Source: an uncultured Ruminococcus sp. (GTDB taxonomy: Bacteria; Bacillota; Clostridia; Oscillospirales; SIG627). From it: DNA of 37,704 bases. The position numbers and the translations under genes are program-made. The DNA lies in NCBI GenBank assembly GCA_902796545.1, contig CADBPF010000047.1, positions 1 to 37,704 of the forward strand, written 5' to 3'. Below, piece after piece: positions 16,132 to 24,186 of the stretch; positions within the stretch are counted from its first letter, which is position 1, and each line of letters starts with the position of its first letter. Under the pieces are notes generated by a model. The model was not told the DNA's origin and did no database searches. It saw only the letters and a list, made by a program, of their open reading frames with translations.

Positions 16132-16704
16132 TCAAAGATTCGCTTCTTCATAAGCCTCATCCAGGTATCCGCGGATCCAGGAGAGGATCTCAAAGTCCGC
16201 AAGAGAAACCTGATCTCCGAGGACTTGCTTCAATTCCGCACAGGAAAGCCGCACTTCGCCGCCTCCGGAAAGCCTGTGGTAAAAGGTAAAATCGATCTCG
16301 GGACTGCCCTGGATCAGCGATATCAAGGTTTCGGGCAGGTTTCCCATCGGGAGAAAATCAATATGGTTGCGCCCGAAAACGGCTTTAAGCGTCGTTCCGT
16401 GATCCGTTTTTGAGTCCTCATCGGAGATCGATTGGATCGCAAGACTCCCGCCGGTCTGTTCGGAGAGCATTTTCAAGAAGGGAACGCCGAGTCCGACGGC
16501 GCGCGTTTTTCGGGTGGTGAAAAAGGGATCGGTCAATTTTTCAACCTGTTCTTTGGTCATCCCGCAGCCGTTATCGGTCACGGTGAAGGTCAGATACTCG
16601 CCGTCTTCAAAAAGCTTAACGTCGATCTTGCTTGCGCCGGCGCGAACCGAGTTCATCACAATATCTAATACGTATAAGGAAAATTCGTCCACGGACCCGG
16701 TCAC
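16132..16704 (-). CDS. GHKL-family ATP-binding protein
   Basis: A 190-residue protein with a histidine-kinase-like ATPase fold but no phospho-acceptor or sensor domain. The N-box (LDIVMNSVRAGAS), G1 box (VTDNGCGM), an F-box-like TDPFFTTR and a G2-like GLGVPFLKML are all visible in the first 110 residues; the last 70 have no recognised domain. The start is GTG at 16704, overlapping the PHP gene stop as GTGA. Proteins of this kind are regularly found in clostridial hydrogenase operons but their partner is not known; a switch-type regulator acting on another operon protein is plausible, not shown. Confidence 0.82.
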   Translation of the reverse strand: MTGSVDEFSLYVLDIVMNSVRAGASKIDVKLFEDGEYLTFTVTDNGCGMTKEQVEKLTDPFFTTRKTRAVGLGVPFLKMLSEQTGGSLAIQSISDEDSKTDHGTTLKAVFGRNHIDFLPMGNLPETLISLIQGSPEIDFTFYHRLSGGGEVRLSCAELKQVLGDQVSLADFEILSWIRGYLDEAYEEANL

Positions 16705-17441
16705 CGCCTGTTCGTTTTCAAGTATGCGATCAGCGCTCTGCGCACGGCTTGCGGATCGTCGGCGGGCGCGTTTAGGGTAAGAGCGTTCGATCCGTCCGAA
16801 AGATTCCAGAGCTGATGCGCGTCGGAAGACACCACGTAGGACAGGCGATCCAGGATCGGGAACCTTTCCCGATAGCTTTCAAGCGCATCGCCGCATGCCA
16901 GTTCAAACGCCGTATAGGGCGGATCCTCCGGGAAAGTGCCGAGCGTCGCCACGATCCCGTTTGCCTCGCGGTCGATATGCGCGGGATAGCAAACGCCGCC
17001 GAGGGAATCGACGAGCGAAAACGCCTCGGATAAATCAAGCGTGGTCGCGTTGATGACGAGATCTTCGATCTCACGGATCGGCTCGTCCTGATCGTTTACT
17101 ACGTACTGATGCCCGAAGATCTCCGGCTTGTTTTTGACACGGATCAGGCGCTCTTCCACGATGCGGTCGAACTTCATCGCGCTTTCCAGATCGCAAAAGA
17201 GGCAGATTGCGTGGATATCCTCGGAGGTGGTCAGCTCCATACCCGCGACCGGGACGATCCCATAGCGCGCGGCGTGGCGGAAAAACGCGGGACAGTTCTT
17301 GGAAGAATTGTGATCGGTGAGCGCAAGAAGATGCAAACCGTTGATCGAAGCCATCCCCGCGATGTTCGCGGGCGTCATATCGTCGTCCGCGCAGGGGGAA
17401 AGGCAGGAATGGACGTGGAGATCGTAATTATACGCCGGCAT
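16701..17441 (-). CDS. PHP-domain phosphoesterase
   Basis: A 246-residue PHP-family metallo-phosphoesterase. Metal-binding motifs are intact: DLHVHSCLSPCADDD (about 6-20), ALTDHNS, GMELTT, YPAHID and SSDAHQL near the end. The fold hydrolyses phosphate esters or diesters such as histidinol phosphate, 3',5'-nucleotides or short oligonucleotides; substrate cannot be told. ATG at 17441 is used, with an alternative ATG at 17459; either overlaps the end of the DRTGG gene. Its place inside the hydrogenase operon suggests a regulatory or nucleotide-turnover role linked to redox state, which is inference. Confidence 0.85.
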   Translation of the reverse strand: MPAYNYDLHVHSCLSPCADDDMTPANIAGMASINGLHLLALTDHNSSKNCPAFFRHAARYGIVPVAGMELTTSEDIHAICLFCDLESAMKFDRIVEERLIRVKNKPEIFGHQYVVNDQDEPIREIEDLVINATTLDLSEAFSLVDSLGGVCYPAHIDREANGIVATLGTFPEDPPYTAFELACGDALESYRERFPILDRLSYVVSSDAHQLWNLSDGSNALTLNAPADDPQAVRRALIAYLKTNRR

Positions 17442-17769
17442 GGCTCTTTTGCAATTCATGGATCCGCACGCACAACTCGTAAGCGGAAAGCGGAGAGGTG
17501 AGCACGCAGACGTCCTTTTTACCAGCCGCGTTTTGCGCGTCTGGCAAGAGCGTGACGCCCTCCGCGAGGATCACCGCGGCGGCGTCCGTCAGGGAGGCGA
17601 CCGCGATCACGTTTGGGTTGTTCATGATGGTGATCCACAGGTTATCCGCCTTGACGCGGCTCATCGCGCGGGAAAGAAAATCGCCGGAGTAAACGCCGTC
17701 ATACTCGCGGCACGGATCGCCGGAGAGAACGCGAAGCTCCAGGAAAGCGGAGAGATCGGATATTTTCAT
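17428..17769 (-). CDS. DRTGG-domain protein (operon copy 2)
   Basis: A 113-residue stand-alone DRTGG domain, an alpha/beta ligand-binding module found next to CBS domains and phosphotransacetylases. The pattern seen is MKISDLSAFLELRVLSG at the start, then MNNPNVIAVASLTDAAAVILAEG in the middle and a VLTSPLSAYELCVRIHEL end, which matches the other DRTGG protein of this operon in layout though not closely in sequence. The ATG at 17769 follows the sensory hydrogenase stop by five bases. The ligand is unknown; adenine nucleotides would be a reasonable guess. Confidence 0.78.
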   Translation of the reverse strand: MKISDLSAFLELRVLSGDPCREYDGVYSGDFLSRAMSRVKADNLWITIMNNPNVIAVASLTDAAAVILAEGVTLLPDAQNAAGKKDVCVLTSPLSAYELCVRIHELQKSHAGV

Positions 17770-17774
17770 ATTAT

Positions 17775-19115
17775 TTATTCGCTTTTCTTTTCTCGTGTTT
17801 TGCCGGAGCGATCCATAAAATCCCGGTACGCGTCGGAAAGGGTGGTTTCTTTGTGATTTACAAGATAGTCGTGGAACATTTCCCGCATGATCACGGTACA
17901 TTCGTCGGCGCTCGTTTCGTTTTTCACGATATCTTCGGCAAACGCCATACAGGTCGGCGCGCCGCAGGAGCCGCAGTCGAGCCCCGGAAGCTCCGCGGTG
18001 ATGGCTTCGATCTCGCTCATCATCCGAAGCGCCGTGTTGCGATCGTCGGAGAGCAGGTGCCCGGGATCAAAGGAAACGCTTTCGTCCACGAAATACTTTT
18101 CAGGGATTTTCGTATCCGCCGGTCGGTTCGGGGAAACGGGCAGATAGCGCTTTAAGATCTGCAATCTCGCCTGGGCGATATAGGGGTTTGCGACCGTCAT
18201 CGCGCCGCCGACGCAGCCGCCGCTGCACGCGTTGAGTTCGATGAAATCGAGCCCGGTGAAATCCTCGTTATCGATCTGCTCCAAGACCTTGATGCAGTTT
18301 TCGATCCCGTCCGCGGCAAGATATTTATCGTTGAAGATCGCGGAGGATTCGCCGCCGGTGGATGCCCAGCCGATACCGATCATGCCGGAGGCGGCGGTAT
18401 GTTCGGGCTCGTCGATCTTTTCGATGATGTCGTTGATCTTGAAATACACGTCCCGCATCGACAGGATGCGGTCGATATTGTTTTGTTTGCCCGCAAAGCC
18501 GTTTTTCACGTAGCTGACTTTCGCGGTACAGGGAGAAATGAAGAAAATGCCGATCTGATCGGGGTCCAGATCCGGATATTCCGCCTCCATGCGTTCCCGC
18601 GCCACGGACGCCGCGACCTCGATCGGCGGCAGGATGGGCATCACGTGATCCTTGAGATAGGGGAAATTCATGTTGATCATCCGGGTGATCACGGGACAGG
18701 CGGAGCTGATGACCGGACGCTTCACGTCCTTGCGCTCCAGATACATCCGGGTATAGGCGGATACCATTTCCGCCGCGCCGGCGACCTCGAAGACGTAATC
18801 GAAACCGAGGCGGTACAAGCCCTCGATGATCACGTCGATATTGTCGATATTGTCAAACTGGCCGTAGAACGCGGGGGCGGGAAGCGCGACCCGGATCTGA
18901 AAATCGGCAAGCGAATCCAGGCTGTCGTGCACGGCTTTTTTCGCCTTGTGCGGACAGACCTTGATGCATTCACCGCAGTCGATACAACGTTTGGAGTTGA
19001 TCTGCGCGTGATTGTCGCGGATCCGGATTGCCTCGGTGGGACAGCGTTTGAGGCAGGTCGTGCAACCTCTGCACTTTTTTACGTCCAGCGATACAGAGTG
19101 TTTGTATTCCTGCAT
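17775..19115 (-). CDS. Putative sensory [FeFe]-hydrogenase (HydS-like)
   Basis: A 446-residue hydrogenase-like protein. Two N-terminal ferredoxin clusters (Cys15, 18, 21, 25 and Cys44, 47, 50, 54) precede an H-cluster domain with changed motifs: SSACP (137-141) where TSCCP is usual, SPCTAK (Cys196) and NACSGGCVGGA (Cys297, Cys301). A C-terminal RnfB-type [4Fe-4S] motif (DCGSCGAPTC plus a distal Cys, about 390-420) follows. Ala for the proton-relay Cys is the mark of sensory-type (group C/D) enzymes, which turn over slowly and report H2 or redox state. No PAS domain is present. ATG at 19115 with GAGGG upstream is chosen over a TTG at 19130. Confidence 0.88.
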   Translation of the reverse strand: MQEYKHSVSLDVKKCRGCTTCLKRCPTEAIRIRDNHAQINSKRCIDCGECIKVCPHKAKKAVHDSLDSLADFQIRVALPAPAFYGQFDNIDNIDVIIEGLYRLGFDYVFEVAGAAEMVSAYTRMYLERKDVKRPVISSACPVITRMINMNFPYLKDHVMPILPPIEVAASVARERMEAEYPDLDPDQIGIFFISPCTAKVSYVKNGFAGKQNNIDRILSMRDVYFKINDIIEKIDEPEHTAASGMIGIGWASTGGESSAIFNDKYLAADGIENCIKVLEQIDNEDFTGLDFIELNACSGGCVGGAMTVANPYIAQARLQILKRYLPVSPNRPADTKIPEKYFVDESVSFDPGHLLSDDRNTALRMMSEIEAITAELPGLDCGSCGAPTCMAFAEDIVKNETSADECTVIMREMFHDYLVNHKETTLSDAYRDFMDRSGKTREKKSE

Positions 19116-19148
19116 AAAACCCTCGCGCAAAGAAGCTTGAGCGCCGAT

Positions 19149-19574
19149 TTAAGTAATGTTGACGGTCATGGTGATGGTGGTTCCGCGCCCGAGTTCTGTT
19201 TCGATCTTCATGGAGTCGGTATATTTTTTCATATTGGGAAGCCCCATGCCGGCGCCGAATCCCAAAGAGCGGATATGGTCGCGGGCGGTGGAGTAACCCT
19301 CCTGCATGGCGAGTGAAACGTCGGGAATGCCGGGGCCGTGGTCGGCGAGAACGATCGTGATCTCGTGATCGGAAACGATCACGTCCGCCGTACCGCCGGA
19401 TGCGTGGATGACCATATTGATCTCGCCCTCATACATGGCGATCGCCACGCGCCGGATCTGTTCCGAGTCGATCCCGAGCTGCCTGAGCTTCTTTTTCACG
19501 GTAACGGAAGCGCCGCCCGCCGAAGAAAAATCTTCTCCGTCGATGTCAAAATGGAATACAACGTTTTCAGCCAT
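19149..19574 (-). CDS. RsbW-like ATP-binding (anti-sigma type) protein
   Basis: A 141-residue GHKL ATPase with the compact build of anti-sigma-factor kinases. Seen are the N-box helix (RRVAIAMYEGEINMVIHA), the G1 box (LADHGPGIPDV), a Gly-rich lid (LGFGAGMGLPNMKKY) and the ending GRGTTITMTVNIT. Such proteins bind a partner and, with ATP, phosphorylate a STAS-type antagonist, but no sigma factor or STAS gene is visible nearby. The N-terminus starts MAENVVFHF at ATG 19574; upstream codons are rejected because they overlap nothing conserved. Its position just upstream of the sensory hydrogenase gene suggests the two signal together. Confidence 0.83.
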   Translation of the reverse strand: MAENVVFHFDIDGEDFSSAGGASVTVKKKLRQLGIDSEQIRRVAIAMYEGEINMVIHASGGTADVIVSDHEITIVLADHGPGIPDVSLAMQEGYSTARDHIRSLGFGAGMGLPNMKKYTDSMKIETELGRGTTITMTVNIT

Positions 19575-19612
19575 GACGATACGGCGCCTTTCGTGATGAT
19601 ACCGGGATGAAA

Positions 19613-19969
19613 TCAGGAGTTCTTGCCGCGGGCGACCAGACCGGAGGTATAGAGCTTCCCGCAAGCCTCGTAGGCGCGATAGTGCGCTTTCATGACCACG
19701 ATATCGCACTCTTCCGCTAAACGGATCATTTCTTCGGTCGGCATTTTATTGCGAACGAAGACCACACAGACCATGTCCATCATGCTGGCGGTACGGATCA
19801 CCTGCGCGTTCACAAGACCGGTCAGTAAAACGCCCTGGTCCTTGACAAAGGCCAGAACGTCGCTCATCATATCGCTGCAGCAGGCGTTATAGACCTCGTG
19901 GTCCAAAAGGGATTCGTCGTGCGTCAAAAGTTCAGCGTCCAGCAATTCTTTCAATTGCGCAATTTTCAT
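19613..19969 (-). CDS. DRTGG-domain protein (operon copy 1)
   Basis: A 118-residue single DRTGG domain. The start MKIAQLKELLDAELLTH and the middle segment VLLTGLVNAQVIRTASMMDM, then EEMIRLAEECDIVVMKAHYRAYEACGKLY, match the family well. DRTGG domains are thought to bind small ligands and regulate partner enzymes. GAGGT lies five bases before the ATG at 19969. It follows the NuoE-like gene by 40 bases. With the second copy at 17428-17769 it brackets the RsbW-like and sensory hydrogenase genes. Confidence 0.83.
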   Translation of the reverse strand: MKIAQLKELLDAELLTHDESLLDHEVYNACCSDMMSDVLAFVKDQGVLLTGLVNAQVIRTASMMDMVCVVFVRNKMPTEEMIRLAEECDIVVMKAHYRAYEACGKLYTSGLVARGKNS

Positions 19970-20009
19970 AAGTACCTCGATACCGGAAAGGCGGTCGATT
20001 CAGCCGCGA

Positions 20010-20501
20010 TCAGTATTTTTCCAGAATGCCCTTCAACTGGTTCGGTTCCAGACGGCCGTAAACGTCCTCGCCGATCATCACGACCGGAGCAAGACCGCAG
20101 GCGCCGATACATCTGGTCGCGTCCAGGCTGAATTTCATATCTTCCGTGATCCCGCCGTTTTTGATGCCGAGAAGGTTCTCAAGCTCTTCCATCAGCTTGC
20201 CGGAGCCTTTTACGTAGCAGGCGGTGCCGAGACACACGCTGACCGGGACCTCTCCCTTCGGGTTCAGCAAGAACTGCGAATAGAAGGTCACGATGCCGTA
20301 GATCTCTTCCAGGGGCACGCCCAGCTCGTCGGCGATGATCTTCTGCACCTCGACGGGCAGATAGCCGTAAATCTTTTGCGCTTCCTGCAAAACGGGCATC
20401 ATGGGGCTCTTTTCGCCCTTATAACCCGCGATCATTTCGCGCAGCTGTTTTTCCTGTTCCGCGGTCCCGTGGAATTTTACGGAGGTCGGTGCTTTTTTCA
20501 T
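20010..20501 (-). CDS. hydC: Hydrogenase NuoE-like [2Fe-2S] subunit HydC
   Basis: A 163-residue thioredoxin-fold [2Fe-2S] subunit equal to NuoE of complex I, HydC of bifurcating hydrogenases. The helical N-terminal half contains the PVLQEAQKIYGYLP and GVPLEEIYGIVTFYSQF motifs; cluster ligands are Cys90, Cys95, Cys131 and Cys135 (CLGTAC and CIGAC). It passes electrons between the flavin of HydB and HydA. It is the first gene of the operon with a consensus promoter about 65 bases upstream, and AAAGGATT before its ATG. Confidence 0.95.
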   Translation of the reverse strand: MKKAPTSVKFHGTAEQEKQLREMIAGYKGEKSPMMPVLQEAQKIYGYLPVEVQKIIADELGVPLEEIYGIVTFYSQFLLNPKGEVPVSVCLGTACYVKGSGKLMEELENLLGIKNGGITEDMKFSLDATRCIGACGLAPVVMIGEDVYGRLEPNQLKGILEKY

Positions 20502-20567
20502 ACCAAAACCAATCCTTTCTGTCTATTCTGCACACGGCTTTTGGTGCCGGCATACGCATTCGAAACT

Positions 20568-20596
20568 ATTATAATGATTTATAGTTGGAATTTCAA
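20568..20596 (-). promoter_or_regulatory. Sigma-A promoter of the hydrogenase operon
   Basis: Minus-strand TTGAAA (20591-20596) and TATAAT (20568-20573) with a 17-base spacer. A weak inverted repeat (AACTAT at 20564-20569, ATAGTT at 20581-20586) spans the -10 and spacer and could be an operator; no Rex-type site was seen. It is the only clear promoter found for the ten genes down to 12141. Confidence 0.85.
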
Positions 20597-20699
20597 GTGC
20601 TTTTTTCGCATTTCCAGAATTTTTTCGGAGAAAACGTCGCAATTTGCGCAACGCTGGGGAAGCGTCAGCGCTTTCCGGAAAATTCGGGCGAAAAAACTC

Positions 20700-20728
20700 T
20701 TGACACCGAAAAACGAACATGGTATAAT
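20700..20728 (+). promoter_or_regulatory. Consensus sigma-A promoter of the tRNA cluster
   Basis: TTGACA (20700-20705) and TATAAT (20723-20728) with a 17-base spacer: both hexamers are perfect. Transcription should start about 20 bases before the first tRNA, as expected for a stable-RNA promoter. Confidence 0.95.
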
Positions 20729-20754
20729 ACCACGCGTCGCCCGAAAAAGCACAC

Positions 20755-20830
<76 letters not shown>

Positions 20831-20833
20831 CTT

Positions 20834-20909
20834 GCGGATTTAGCTCATTTGGTAGAGCGCGACCTTGCCAAGGTCGAGGTGGCGGGTTCGAGCCCCGTAA
20901 TCCGCTCCA
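20834..20909 (+). tRNA. tRNA-Gly (GCC)
   Basis: Perfect 7-bp acceptor stem (GCGGATT with AATCCGC), D-stem GCTC/GAGC, anticodon loop TTGCCAA giving GCC, T-loop TTCGAGC, discriminator T and encoded CCA. Three bases separate it from tRNA-Phe. Confidence 0.97.
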
Positions 20910-20914
20910 CAAAC

Positions 20915-20991
20915 GGGAGCTTAGCTCAGCTGGTTAGAGCATCTGCCTTACAAGCAGGGGGTCACAGGTTCGAGTCCTGTAGTTCCCACCA
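20915..20991 (+). tRNA. tRNA-Val (TAC)
   Basis: Acceptor GGGAGCT pairs with AGTTCCC (one G-U), anticodon stem TCTGC/GCAGG with loop CTTACAA giving TAC, T-stem ACAGG/CCTGT, discriminator A and encoded CCA. Confidence 0.96.
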
Positions 20992-21012
20992 ACTTGCGGC
21001 TCTCGACAATAC

Positions 21013-21089
21013 GGCCCGGTAGTTCAGCTGGTTAGAACGCCAGCCTGTCACGCTGGAGGTCAAGGGTTCGAGTCCCTTTCGGGTCGCCA
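21013..21089 (+). tRNA. tRNA-Asp (GTC)
   Basis: Acceptor GGCCCGG with TCGGGTC (two G-U pairs), D-stem GTTC/GAAC, anticodon loop CTGTCAC giving GTC, T-stem AAGGG/CCCTT, discriminator G as expected for tRNA-Asp, encoded CCA. Confidence 0.96.
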
Positions 21090-21092
21090 AAC

Positions 21093-21168
21093 GCTGACAT
21101 AGCTCAGCAGGTAGAGCACATCCTTGGTAAGGATGAGGTCGGCCGTTCGATTCGGCTTGTCAGCTCCA
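21093..21168 (+). tRNA. tRNA-Thr (GGT)
   Basis: Perfect acceptor stem (GCTGACA with TGTCAGC), anticodon stem CATCC/GGATG with loop TTGGTAA giving GGT, T-stem GGCCG/CGGCT, discriminator T, encoded CCA. Last gene of the array, directly followed by the terminator. Confidence 0.96.
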
Positions 21169-21205
21169 AAAAAGCCAAACGTTGATCGTTTGGCTTTTTT
21201 GTTTT
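21168..21205. terminator. Strong bidirectional terminator between the tRNAs and the MutS-like genes
   Basis: A 14-bp perfect stem (21168-21181 with 21187-21200) with loop TTGAT, flanked by A-run and T-run on both sides. It can end the tRNA transcript on the plus strand and the MutS-like transcript on the minus strand. Confidence 0.93.
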
Positions 21206-21207
21206 GC

Positions 21208-22725
21208 TTAAATGCGTGATTTCTTGATTTCGCGTAATTGATACGGCGTCTCTCCGTCCGGGTCCGTGGTCTCGAGCATCGTCACGGGGTCGTTTTCCAG
21301 TTCCCGGAACAGTTTTCCGAGATGCGTGACGCAGATCCAGCTTGCGCCGAGCGCGTTTAGGTAGCGTAAAACGTCGGCAAGTCCTTTTGCGCCTTCCTCA
21401 TACGCGGTGGTCTGGAAGATCTCGTTGAGGAAGATCAGATCACCGCTTTGGACCTGATCGACCGTTTCGGAGAGCGCGCGCACCTCTTCTTCGAATCTCC
21501 CGACGCCCGCGCCGACGGAAACCGCTTTTTCCGCGCTGGCAAAGAGCGTTCTGATCGAGTGCTGCGGGAAGATCTGCGCAGACCTTGCAAGCACCGGCAG
21601 TCCGTTTTGCGCAAAGACGAGCGCGGTGGCAAGCGCGCGCAGATAGACCGTTTTGCCGCTGTTGTTCTCGCCGCGGATCAGGATCCCGCCGCTTTGCGAG
21701 GGAAAGATCGCGTCGTTTCCGATGACCGTCTTCTGCCCGTAGGACGACAGGGAAAGCACGAGGTCTTTGAGTCCGTGGATCTCGGTCGGGCGGTCGCTCA
21801 CCGGGGTCGCGGCGCAATAGGGGATCCCGTAGCGGTCAAAGGACTGCACCAGATAAAGCGCGACCCGATAGAACGATAATTCAACGGAAACGCCGCTAAA
21901 CTCCGTGAGCAAGCCGGACAGAACGCGATTCAAGATCTCCGCCATTTTATTATAGATCCCGCCGAGCAGCTGGTTGCGCAGGACGTTGTCCGGATCCGAA
22001 AGCGCGATCGAGGCGGGGACGTTGAGCGAGATCTGCGGCGAGCGGCGCTTTTTGCGCAGTTTGGAAAGATCTCCGTGGATCTTCAGATCCAGGCGGTCGA
22101 TGGAATGCACGTCGTAATTTGCGATCTTGCCGAACTCGTCTAACGTGAATTGCAGCTCGACAAGGTACTCGTCCGGAGTGGAGGCGATCAGATCCAGAAT
22201 CTCTTTTAAGCGCGCATAAGAGGGATGTTCGATCAGCTCGTGCAGGCGCAAGATCAGAGATCGAAACGCCGCGGACTCCAGCGGTTGCTTTTCCAGGATC
22301 TGCAGGATCCCGGTCAACTGCTCGAAGGTCGTTTGGATCATATTGGCGGTCATGATCAACACGCCGAGCGAGGTGCGGTATTTCGCGTCCGAACCGAATT
22401 TTGCCGCGGTATGCACGGAGATCGAACTTTTCTCCAACTGAAATTGCTGCGGCAAAAGATCAAAGGCGTTCCATGCGGCGCTCAAACGGTCGAAGAAGAG
22501 GGGAAACTTCTGAAAATCGGAAAAGACCTCGGCGCGACAGACGCTGTTTTCCGCTTTTTCGGGCACCCTGGAAAGTACGTTGAGAAAATAGTTTACGGTC
22601 TTTGCGTCCAAAGCGGTCCCGATCGCGTCTTTGATCGTATTATCCAGCATCAGATCGCGGATCAGCGCACGATCCGGCTCGCGCTCCGGCTCTTCGATCT
22701 GCCAGAGCAAGCTACGCTTTTTCAC
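21208..22725 (-). CDS. MutS-like ATPase B (MutS domain V family)
   Basis: A 505-residue protein with a helical MutS core-like region (about 30-320) and a C-terminal MutS ABC-type ATPase domain. Walker A is GENNSGKTVYLR near residue 353-364; the Walker B region reads LIFLNEIFQTT near 430-440, with Asn where MutS has Asp, but the catalytic Glu kept. The signature helix and a CVTHLGKLF switch (H-loop) follow. There is no mismatch-binding domain I, no connector and no Smr nuclease, so it is neither MutS1 nor MutS2. The start is GTG at 22725 with AAAGGAGG upstream. It overlaps its paralogue by 14 bases. Confidence 0.85.
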   Translation of the reverse strand: MKKRSLLWQIEEPEREPDRALIRDLMLDNTIKDAIGTALDAKTVNYFLNVLSRVPEKAENSVCRAEVFSDFQKFPLFFDRLSAAWNAFDLLPQQFQLEKSSISVHTAAKFGSDAKYRTSLGVLIMTANMIQTTFEQLTGILQILEKQPLESAAFRSLILRLHELIEHPSYARLKEILDLIASTPDEYLVELQFTLDEFGKIANYDVHSIDRLDLKIHGDLSKLRKKRRSPQISLNVPASIALSDPDNVLRNQLLGGIYNKMAEILNRVLSGLLTEFSGVSVELSFYRVALYLVQSFDRYGIPYCAATPVSDRPTEIHGLKDLVLSLSSYGQKTVIGNDAIFPSQSGGILIRGENNSGKTVYLRALATALVFAQNGLPVLARSAQIFPQHSIRTLFASAEKAVSVGAGVGRFEEEVRALSETVDQVQSGDLIFLNEIFQTTAYEEGAKGLADVLRYLNALGASWICVTHLGKLFRELENDPVTMLETTDPDGETPYQLREIKKSRI

Positions 22726-24160
22726 GGATTTTCCTCCTTTCCCGCAAGGAATCCGCGTCTAAGCGGTATTTGCGCAGTACGTCTTCGGCAAAGGAAGAAC
22801 GCAGACCGGTGTTTTTGGCGATCTTGTAGCTGCGCTTATGCTCCGCGCCGTCTTCCACAACGGTACTCAAAACCGAAAAACCGTGGCCGTTCACGCCGTG
22901 AAAATGCGTGACGAACAGCCCGAATACGCCCTCCGACTTACAGCGCTCGGCACATTCCAGAGCCAGCACGAGCCCCTTTTGCTCGTTTGCGCCGGAAAAG
23001 GTTTCGTTGAAGAATAAAAACGGGTGTTTGCCGCCGGCAAACAGGGCGTTGACGCGCGCCTCTTCTTCGACAAGCCGCCCGCTGTCCGCCACCTCGTCTT
23101 TCGGGAAGTGCGTGCCGATAAAGTCGAACGGATACACGCGCGCAGACTCGGCAAAAACCGGGCAGCCGGCAAGCGCAAGGGTCAGATTGATCGCCGCGGC
23201 GCGCAAATAGGTGGTTTTCCCGCCGCCGTTCGCGCCGGTCAGAAAGGCAAAGCAATCTTCGGCGGTAAAGGAAATATCGTTCGGCACGATCGTCGTTTCG
23301 GGACCGGAAAGCAGACTTGCGTCGTAGGCGTTTTTGCAAGCGTAAACGGGAGTTTTGGAAAGGTCCGGGATCGAGTTCGGGATCCCGCGCGCGGCGGCAA
23401 GCTCGTCCAATTCCCGGATCGACTTGTAAAACGCGATCTGGTGGCGGTATTCGCAGATCCCGGCGTCCAGTTCCGTTTCGAAATCCGCGATCAGCTTGCG
23501 GCAGAGGGCGAATTGCTCGGGATAGACTCGAAATAACGCCTCCGCGAGCGCGGGCGGCAGATCCACCGTCCGCTGACCCGGAAGCGAGAGATCGCACAGA
23601 TCGAGCGCGCCGGCGCAGGAATGTAATTCCGCCATCAAGCCCTCGCTTTGCTCGTCCGCACACACGAAAACGCCGATCGGCGAGAGATAGGCGCGACTGG
23701 TCAGAATGTCAGAAATCGAGTCTTTTAGCGCGTCAAGCGCCGTATCGAGGCGCCGGATGACCGGCAAAAGATCTTGAAAATATTGTAAAAACGCATGGAC
23801 AAAACCGCCGCCGTCTTTCAATAAGACCGCGCGCCTGACGGTCTCCGAAAAGCGTTCGGCATACGCGTAAAACGACAATAAGCGCTCGCACTCGTTGCGG
23901 GCGGCGGCAAAGCGCTGATAGGCCTGATAGGTATGGGTCAGAGCGTCCTGCAGATCAAAAAACGGCGTCCGGAAATCGGGGTCCTCCAGACACCGGAACA
24001 TCGCTCCACGCGAACGGATCTCCGAGGCGGTGCAGGGGATCCGCAAAATCTCCGCCGCGCGCTCGCCGAAAAGCGTATCCAGGCGCACGTCGGAAAAGAG
24101 CGCGGCGTCGTGGTGCGCGCGCTGATCGGTCGGGCTGTCAAACAAAATCGAAGGGATCAT
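22712..24160 (-). CDS. MutS-like ATPase A (MutS domain V family)
   Basis: A 482-residue MutS-related ATPase, distantly similar to the product of the next gene. The N-terminal half is helical (lever/core-like); the ATPase domain has Walker A TGANGGGKTTYLR near 307-318, a RLVEEEARV stretch, the Walker B region FLFFNETFSGANEQKG near 380-395 (Asn for Asp again, Glu kept) and an FVTHFHG H-loop. No mismatch-recognition or nuclease domain is present. The two products are of similar size and coupled in translation, so a heterodimer is likely. ATG at 24160 follows AGGTGG. A TATAAT -10 lies at 24187-24192. Confidence 0.85.
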   Translation of the reverse strand: MIPSILFDSPTDQRAHHDAALFSDVRLDTLFGERAAEILRIPCTASEIRSRGAMFRCLEDPDFRTPFFDLQDALTHTYQAYQRFAAARNECERLLSFYAYAERFSETVRRAVLLKDGGGFVHAFLQYFQDLLPVIRRLDTALDALKDSISDILTSRAYLSPIGVFVCADEQSEGLMAELHSCAGALDLCDLSLPGQRTVDLPPALAEALFRVYPEQFALCRKLIADFETELDAGICEYRHQIAFYKSIRELDELAAARGIPNSIPDLSKTPVYACKNAYDASLLSGPETTIVPNDISFTAEDCFAFLTGANGGGKTTYLRAAAINLTLALAGCPVFAESARVYPFDFIGTHFPKDEVADSGRLVEEEARVNALFAGGKHPFLFFNETFSGANEQKGLVLALECAERCKSEGVFGLFVTHFHGVNGHGFSVLSTVVEDGAEHKRSYKIAKNTGLRSSFAEDVLRKYRLDADSLRERRKIREKA

Positions 24161-24186
24161 AATCCACCTTTTCTCGGTTTGCCGTT

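Noticed and set aside
20564-20586. Inverted repeat AACTAT/ATAGTT over the hydrogenase promoter as an operator
   Set aside because: Arms are only 6 bp in an AT-rich stretch and match no regulator site I know (not Rex-like); too weak to claim.
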